A stretch of 64,000 nt of DNA from an uncultured Collinsella sp. Its GTDB lineage: Bacteria > Actinomycetota > Coriobacteriia > Coriobacteriales > Coriobacteriaceae. The stretch lies in contig CABUOA010000004.1 in the NCBI GenBank assembly GCA_902493145.1, positions 1-64,000 on the forward strand, written 5' to 3'. Under the pieces are notes generated by a model that was given only the letters and a program-made list of their open reading frames with translations, was not told where the DNA came from and did no database searches. The position numbers and the translations under genes were made by a program. Positions 59,422-64,000 of the stretch are shown here, one piece after another (the first letter of the stretch is position 1; every line of letters starts with the position of its first letter).

Positions 59422-60039
59422 ATGGACACCAATCATTCCCCCATCATCAGCCCCCTCACCATGCGTGAATCCGCCCGAGGCATCACGCTCACCAGCATTT
59501 ACGATGAGATGCTCGCCCGTCGCGAGCTCTCCGTCATGGGAAACATCGAAACCCCGATGGCCCACGACCTATGCCAGCAAATCCGCCTGCTCGATGCCAC
59601 CGACCCCAGCCGCCCCATCACCATATTTGTCGCCAGCGCCGGCGGAAGCGTGCGATCGGGCCTTGCGATCTATGACGCCATGCGCCTCGCATCGTGCCCC
59701 ATCCGCACCGTCTGCCTGGAATTCGCCGCGTCCATGGGCGCCGTGATCTTTATGGGCGGCGACGATCGCCGTATGGCGCCCCATGCAGAGCTCATGATTC
59801 ACGACCCGCTGATCCCCCAGGGGGCAGGCGGCTCGGCACTTGCGCTGCAGGAAACCAGCCGGCGTCTCATGCAGACCCGCAAGACCCTCACGCAAATCCT
59901 CTCGGACCGCAGCGGCCTCACGCCCAAGCGCATCCAGTCCCTCACCGCAAAAGACACCTACCTTTCGGCCGAGCGCGCCGTCGAGCTCGGCTTTGCCCAC
60001 GAAATCCTCTCGACCACCAAGAAGGTCGCCCATGTCTAA
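59422..60039 (+). CDS. ClpP-like serine protease
   Basis: ClpP-fold peptidase of 205 residues. The oxyanion strand reads VASAGGSVRSGLAIYDAM (residues 70-87). The catalytic triad is complete: Ser104 in EFAASMGAV, His127 in ELMIHDPL and Asp178 in TAKDTYLSAERAVELGFAHEIL. It differs from housekeeping ClpP in the N-terminal loop (no typical axial-loop sequence). AGAAAGGAG precedes the ATG. The stop overlaps the start of the VirD4-like gene by 8 nt (ATGTCTAA). No ATPase partner of the ClpX/ClpA type is nearby. Confidence 0.88.
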   Translation: MDTNHSPIISPLTMRESARGITLTSIYDEMLARRELSVMGNIETPMAHDLCQQIRLLDATDPSRPITIFVASAGGSVRSGLAIYDAMRLASCPIRTVCLEFAASMGAVIFMGGDDRRMAPHAELMIHDPLIPQGAGGSALALQETSRRLMQTRKTLTQILSDRSGLTPKRIQSLTAKDTYLSAERAVELGFAHEILSTTKKVAHV

Positions 60040-61336
60040 CCTCGCCAGCCGCCTCGCCGCATCTAAGTCCGCATCGTCCACCATCCTCGCCAAGGATCGA
60101 ACGCTTTCCTGCGACACCCGCCAAACGGGACTCAACAACAACGCACTTGTGATCGGCCCCTCGGGAGCCGGCAAGACCCGAAACGTCCTCAAGCCCAACC
60201 TGCTGCAAATGAACGCAAGCTACATCGTGCTCGACACCAAAGGCACGCTCTGTCGCGAAGTGGGACCCGTGCTGGCAGCCCACGGTTACCGCGTGCAATG
60301 TCTCAACTTCGCCGACCTCAACACCGTCCCGGCCCTTGCGCCCGGCATCGAGCGCTGCGGCTACAACCCCCTGAGGCACATTCGCCGCAAGGCGGACGGC
60401 AGGCCCAACCAGCAGGACATCCTCTCGGTGGCAAAGGCCATCTGCCCCATCGAGGACAACAACCAGCCTTTTTGGGATCATGCGGCGGCAAACCTGCTGT
60501 CGTGTCTTATCGCCTACGTCACCGAACAGCTGCCCGCCGACGAGCAGACGATCAGCTCGGTCATCAAGCTGATCGAGCACCTGCAGGACGGTGCCACGGG
60601 TCGATTGTTTGACGACCTGATCACGACCGACCCCCAAAGCTATGCCCTCTCGCTATGGCGGCGCTACGCCATTACGCAAAATGCCGAGCGCATGCACGCG
60701 AGCATCGTCGGCATCCTTGCCGAAAAGGTCATGTGTCTGGGATTCGACGGTGCGGCACAGCTCTATCGTGAGTGCCATCAGGTGGACTTCGCTTCCATGG
60801 GACACACCCCCTGCGCCCTGTTTGTAACCGTGAGCGATATTGACCGCAATCTCGATCCGCTGACCGGCCTCTTTATTTCGCAGGCGTTTATGGGCCTCAT
60901 TCGTGAGGCCGATAGGCAGCCCGACGGCAGCCTGCCCGTGCCCGTGCGCTTTATGCTCGATGACTTCGCAAATCTGCAGATCCCCCAGATCGACAACGTG
61001 CTCTCGATTATCCGAAGCCGCAACATCTGGGCAACGCTGCTGCTGCAGTCGACCAACCAGCTCGATGCGCTCTATGGCGAGGCACGCGCACGCTCCATCA
61101 TGGGCAACTGCGACACGCATCTGGTGCTGGCGTTCCAGGATCCCGAGAGTGCCCGGGTGTTTTCCGACCGCGCCGACGCGCTGCCCAGCACGCTCATGGC
61201 GACGCCGATCGATCGCTCGTGGCTCTTTGTGCGCGGTCGCACTCCCGAACAGGTCGAGCGCTTTAGGCTCGAAGACCATCCACTCTACGGGGAGCTGCCC
61301 GAGGCGCAGCGAGGCCATGCGGAGGCCGAGATCTAG
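60032..61336 (+). CDS. VirD4/TraG-like coupling ATPase
   Basis: P-loop ATPase of 434 residues resembling type IV secretion coupling proteins. Walker A is VIGPSGAGKTRNVLKPNLL (about 40-58), SYIVLDTKGTLCREVG follows, and Walker B is RFMLDDFANLQIPQID (about 307-322), with LLLQSTNQLDALYG and GNCDTHLVLAFQ as in TraG. It lacks the N-terminal transmembrane helices of full VirD4, so it is soluble or needs a partner. Translation is coupled to the ClpP-like gene. No relaxase, mating-pore or integrase gene lies nearby. Confidence 0.88.
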   Translation: MSNLASRLAASKSASSTILAKDRTLSCDTRQTGLNNNALVIGPSGAGKTRNVLKPNLLQMNASYIVLDTKGTLCREVGPVLAAHGYRVQCLNFADLNTVPALAPGIERCGYNPLRHIRRKADGRPNQQDILSVAKAICPIEDNNQPFWDHAAANLLSCLIAYVTEQLPADEQTISSVIKLIEHLQDGATGRLFDDLITTDPQSYALSLWRRYAITQNAERMHASIVGILAEKVMCLGFDGAAQLYRECHQVDFASMGHTPCALFVTVSDIDRNLDPLTGLFISQAFMGLIREADRQPDGSLPVPVRFMLDDFANLQIPQIDNVLSIIRSRNIWATLLLQSTNQLDALYGEARARSIMGNCDTHLVLAFQDPESARVFSDRADALPSTLMATPIDRSWLFVRGRTPEQVERFRLEDHPLYGELPEAQRGHAEAEI

Positions 61337-61409
61337 GCGCAGGGTTCTCGCGGCGCGCGGCGCCCCGGCGATGTTCCACAAAGGCCGTGCGCCCCGGGAC
61401 CACGGCAAA

Positions 61410-61475
61410 GCAAAGGGGCCCGCATCCCAACGGATACGGGCCCCTTTCAGCCATAAGCCAACTCGGCCGTAAAAA
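61410..61475 (-). terminator. Terminator of pgi (right island boundary)
   Basis: AAAGGGGCCCGCATC (61412-61426) pairs with GATACGGGCCCCTTT (61433-61447). The block is repeated in degenerate form at 57909-58003. Confidence 0.85.
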
Positions 61476-63170
61476 CTACTTGCGATGCGCGCGATAGAAC
61501 TCGATAAGCGCTTGAGTCGAAGCGTCCTGCTCGGCCTTGGCGGCGTCGTCGTGGAAGGCAGGGGTAATCTGCTTGGCAAGCTGCTTGCCCAGCTCGACGC
61601 CCCACTGGTCGTAGGAGTCGATGCCCCAGACCGTGCCCTCGACAAATACGATGTGCTCGTACAGGGCGATGAGCTCGCCGAGCGCAAACGGGGTCAGCGT
61701 GTCGCCGAAGATCGAGGTCGTCGGACGGTTGCCCTCAAAGCAGCGGGCCGGGACGATCTGCTCGGGCGTACCCTCGGCGCGCACCTCATCGGCCGTCTTA
61801 CCAAAGGCAAGCGCCTTGGTCTGGGCCAGGAAGTTGCCCAGGAACAGCTCGTGCACGTCCTGACCGCTGTCGGTCGCAGGGTTGGCGGTATTGGCGAAAG
61901 CGATAAAGTCGGCCGGGACCACCACGGTGCCCTGGTGCAGCAGCTGGTAGAAGGCGTGCTGACCGTTGGTGCCGGGCTCGCCCCAGAAGATCTCACCGGT
62001 ATCGGAGGTCACAGCGCTGCCGTCCCAGCGGACATGCTTGCCGTTGGACTCCATGGTGAGCTGCTGCAGGTAGGCCGGGAAACGGTGCAGATACTGGCAG
62101 TACGGAAGCACGGCGTGGCTCTTGGAACCGAAGAAGTTGACGTACCAGACGTTGAGCAGGCCCATCAGCGCGACGGCATTGTTCTCGAGCGGCGTGTTGC
62201 AGAAGTACTCGTCGATGGCGTGGAAGCCCTCGAGGAACTGCTGGAAGCGCTCGGGACCGAGCACGACGATCAGCGACAGGCCCACGGCAGAGTCGACGGA
62301 GTAGCGGCCGCCGACCCAATTCCAGAAACCAAAAGCGTTAGCGGGGTCGATGCCGAAGGCCTCGACCTTCTCGAGTGCGGTGGAAACAGCGACGAAGTGC
62401 TTGGCCACGGCCTCGGCGTTCTGCTCATCGGAGCCGTCGATGGCGCCCTGAGCCTTGAGCTGCTCGAGCATCCAGGTCTTGGCCTCGCGAGCGTTAGTGA
62501 GGGTCTCGAGCGTGGTGAAAGTCTTGGAGACGATAATCACGAGCGTGGTCTCGGGATCCAGGCCCTTGAGCTTCTCGGCCTGGTCGTTGGGGTCGATGTT
62601 GGAGATGTAGCGGCAGTCGATACCGGCGTCGGCGTAGGGACGCAGAGCCTCGTAGGCCATGACCGGGCCCAGATCGGAGCCGCCGATGCCGATGGACACC
62701 AGGTGCTCGATCTTCTTGCCGGTAACGCCCTTCCACTCACCGGAGCGCACGCGCTCGGCGAAGGCATACATGCGATCGAGGACCTCGTGCACGTCGGCGA
62801 CGACGTCCTGGCCGTCGACGATGAGCTGGCCTTTCTCGCTTGCCGGGCGGCGCAGCGCGGTGTGCAGGACGGCGCGGTCCTCGGTGGTGTTGATGTGCTC
62901 GCCGGAGAACATGGCGTCGCGGCGCTCCTCGAGCTTCACCTCGCGGGCAAGATCGCACAGCAGCTTGACGGTCTCATCAGTCACCAGGTTCTTGGACAGG
63001 TCGAAGTGCAGGTCACCGGCGTCAAAGCTCAGCTTGTTCACGCGCTCGGCATCGGCGGCGAACCAGGCCTTGAGGTCGATACCCTCGGCCTCGAGCTTCT
63101 CCTGATGGGCCTCGAGCGCCTTCCAAGCGGCAGTCGACGTAGCATCGATAGGTGCGGCAACAGTTGCCAT
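61476..63170 (-). CDS. pgi: Glucose-6-phosphate isomerase
   Basis: Glycolytic isomerase of 564 residues, long-type Pgi. [19 protein letters not shown] (about 98), [18 protein letters not shown] (about 165), [14 protein letters not shown] (about 223), [14 protein letters not shown] (about 292) and [10 protein letters not shown] (about 530) are conserved. GAGGAGG precedes ATG 63170. The last codons are duplicated at 57974-58012. Confidence 0.96.
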   Translation of the reverse strand: MATVAAPIDATSTAAWKALEAHQEKLEAEGIDLKAWFAADAERVNKLSFDAGDLHFDLSKNLVTDETVKLLCDLAREVKLEERRDAMFSGEHINTTEDRAVLHTALRRPASEKGQLIVDGQDVVADVHEVLDRMYAFAERVRSGEWKGVTGKKIEHLVSIGIGGSDLGPVMAYEALRPYADAGIDCRYISNIDPNDQAEKLKGLDPETTLVIIVSKTFTTLETLTNAREAKTWMLEQLKAQGAIDGSDEQNAEAVAKHFVAVSTALEKVEAFGIDPANAFGFWNWVGGRYSVDSAVGLSLIVVLGPERFQQFLEGFHAIDEYFCNTPLENNAVALMGLLNVWYVNFFGSKSHAVLPYCQYLHRFPAYLQQLTMESNGKHVRWDGSAVTSDTGEIFWGEPGTNGQHAFYQLLHQGTVVVPADFIAFANTANPATDSGQDVHELFLGNFLAQTKALAFGKTADEVRAEGTPEQIVPARCFEGNRPTTSIFGDTLTPFALGELIALYEHIVFVEGTVWGIDSYDQWGVELGKQLAKQITPAFHDDAAKAEQDASTQALIEFYRAHRK

Positions 63171-63297
63171 AGAGTCCTCCTCAGCATACGGGCGCACGCC
63201 TCCATGCGCCCGGACATTCAGATGCCACTATTCTAGCGCAGGTCAAGACTATAATCAGCGAGCGTTGCCAATCGGCCCCCAAACGGCAACCGACCAA

Positions 63298-63367
63298 AAA
63301 GGGACAGGTTTAATTTGGCAGGTCAAACGCTTTACCAATCAAAAATAACCTATCCCTTTATGCCAAA
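63298..63367. repeat. GGGNCAGGTT-type repeat, inverted pair (copy 4)
   Basis: AAAGGGACAGGTT (63298-63310) and AACCTATCCCTTT (63347-63359) are inverted with one mismatch, and TTTGGCA (63314-63320) is inverted to TGCCAAA (63361-63367). Together they form a REP-like palindrome between pgi and the upstream gene. Confidence 0.7.
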
Positions 63368-63369
63368 TA

Positions 63370-63894
63370 TTAGGCCGCAGCGCAGACGCTACCGAGCAAC
63401 TCACGCAGAGGAGACCCGATGCCCTCCAGCAGTTCGGGCGCGATGATGGCAAAAACGGGAACCTCGCCGGCCCCCACGACGGCAGGCACCTTGCCCTCCG
63501 AGACGATACATCCATAAGGGACAAAACCGTCTTCGCCGACATCGAGCGCCGCCATGCGACGGGCGAGCTCGCGCGCAAAGCCGGCAGTATCGGCATCGCC
63601 AATCGCCAAGACAAAGTCCACGCCTTCGTCGGTCGCCAGGGCCACGGCTTCGTCGATCAGCTCGTCTCCTCCGTCGCCTTCAACCGAGCCGCAGCGGAAA
63701 AGCACGCGCTCGAGCAGAGCTCGATCAACCGAGCCCAGCGCCGCCGAAACGAGCTCATCACGCGTGTGCTTGTCGCCTCCCAGCACGACCAGTGCCTTGG
63801 TGCCGCCATAGTGGGCAACCAATCGCCCGCACCAGCGAGCCACATCCCCATCCGCAACCAAGCGCGTCGGCATACCAAACCCATAGTTGACCAT
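63370..63894 (-). CDS. Solitary degenerate iron-alcohol-dehydrogenase N-terminal domain
   Basis: Protein of 174 residues, half the length of iron-dependent alcohol dehydrogenases. NYGFGMPTRLV (N-terminus), TKALVVLGG and FVLAIGDADTAGFARELA follow the Rossmann half of the family, but the GGGS cofactor turn is replaced and the entire metal-binding C-terminal domain is missing. The frame is open throughout and the gene ends in an ordinary stop. I choose ATG 63894 (GTGGGGA upstream) because it gives the family N-terminus; an ATG at 63945 is possible. Catalysis is unlikely; a binding or regulatory role may remain. Confidence 0.65.
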   Translation of the reverse strand: MVNYGFGMPTRLVADGDVARWCGRLVAHYGGTKALVVLGGDKHTRDELVSAALGSVDRALLERVLFRCGSVEGDGGDELIDEAVALATDEGVDFVLAIGDADTAGFARELARRMAALDVGEDGFVPYGCIVSEGKVPAVVGAGEVPVFAIIAPELLEGIGSPLRELLGSVCAAA

Positions 63895-64000
63895 TATCCC
63901 CACAACCCTTCCGTGCTTTATGGTGGTATCAATCGTTAGACTCATGCTACGAAGCGAGCTTTTCCGAGCTGTTACGCACTCTTTAGGGCTGCGTTAAAAA
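63895..64000 (-). other. Right edge of the window
   Basis: Upstream region of the 63370 gene. No complete gene, promoter or repeat is evident in these bases. Confidence 0.4.

Noticed and set aside
59422..60039. Phage head-maturation protease as an alternative for the ClpP-like gene
   Set aside because: No portal, terminase or capsid gene is nearby, and the overlap with a VirD4-like gene points away from a prophage.
1..64000. tRNA, rRNA, tmRNA or complete insertion sequences
   Set aside because: I looked for cloverleaf-like segments, rRNA cores and transposase motifs and saw none that I could support.

Overview
The window is a GC-rich, gene-dense bacterial chromosome segment that looks like Collinsella or a close relative (Coriobacteriia, Actinomycetota). 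The evidence is the mix of genes: pta with two acetate kinases, an L-lactate dehydrogenase, a tryptophan-type ECF transporter, acetylase-branch diaminopimelate genes, a D-aspartate ligase/racemase pair and a fructoselysine-type operon. Codon use is strongly biased to GC, which also produces long antisense shadow frames. I see no rRNA, tRNA, CRISPR array or complete insertion sequence.

Layout. 1-2.7 kb: end of an unknown gene, two structured 3' elements, then glf and a family 2 glycosyltransferase. 2.9-6.5 kb: pta convergent with two tandem ackA genes (acetate and ATP formation). 6.6-13 kb: an MFS exporter, LysR regulator, HIT protein, xseAB, a membrane zinc peptidase and RNase D, all on the minus strand. 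13-16.2 kb: a diacylglycerol-kinase-like protein, a 30-residue membrane peptide and a membrane-anchored C69 dipeptidase. 16.3-19.9 kb: a Trp-codon attenuator followed by ECF transporter S, A-A and T genes. 20-24.3 kb: aspartate racemase and D-aspartate ligase (wall cross-bridge), a MOSC protein and a secreted coiled-coil cell-wall protein. 24.4-28 kb: a Ser/Thr kinase cassette and a higBA toxin-antitoxin pair. 28-33.4 kb: an M20 deacylase divergent from a lysine riboswitch and lysA-dapA (fused), dapB and dapH. 33.5-45 kb: nucleoid-associated protein, DUF2974 hydrolase, ldh, aminotransferase, nadE, two low-complexity proteins of unknown function and ettA. 45-48 kb: sdpRI, a holin-like peptide, tcdA and a TatD nuclease. 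48.3-55.2 kb: a fructoselysine (Amadori product) operon with its own transporter, an unusual amidohydrolase and a GntR regulator. 55.3-57.7 kb: two HAD phosphatases and deoC. 57.9-61.5 kb: a small island bounded by a degenerate copy of the pgi 3' end and the real pgi 3' end. It carries a ClpP-like protease translationally coupled to a VirD4/TraG-like ATPase. 61.5-64 kb: pgi and a solitary, degenerate iron-alcohol-dehydrogenase N-terminal domain.

The most unusual content is non-coding. Two families of long nested palindromes sit just after stop codons in sense orientation. Each family has two copies here, a conserved core, and outer stems whose sequences differ completely while pairing is kept. 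There is also a 31-bp perfect inverted repeat around a terminator after tatD, a family of GGGNCAGGTT repeats (two copies flank one gene), a textbook Trp attenuator with an extra 20-nt long-range complement, and a lipoprotein gene whose ribosome-binding site lies inside a 14-bp perfect stem.
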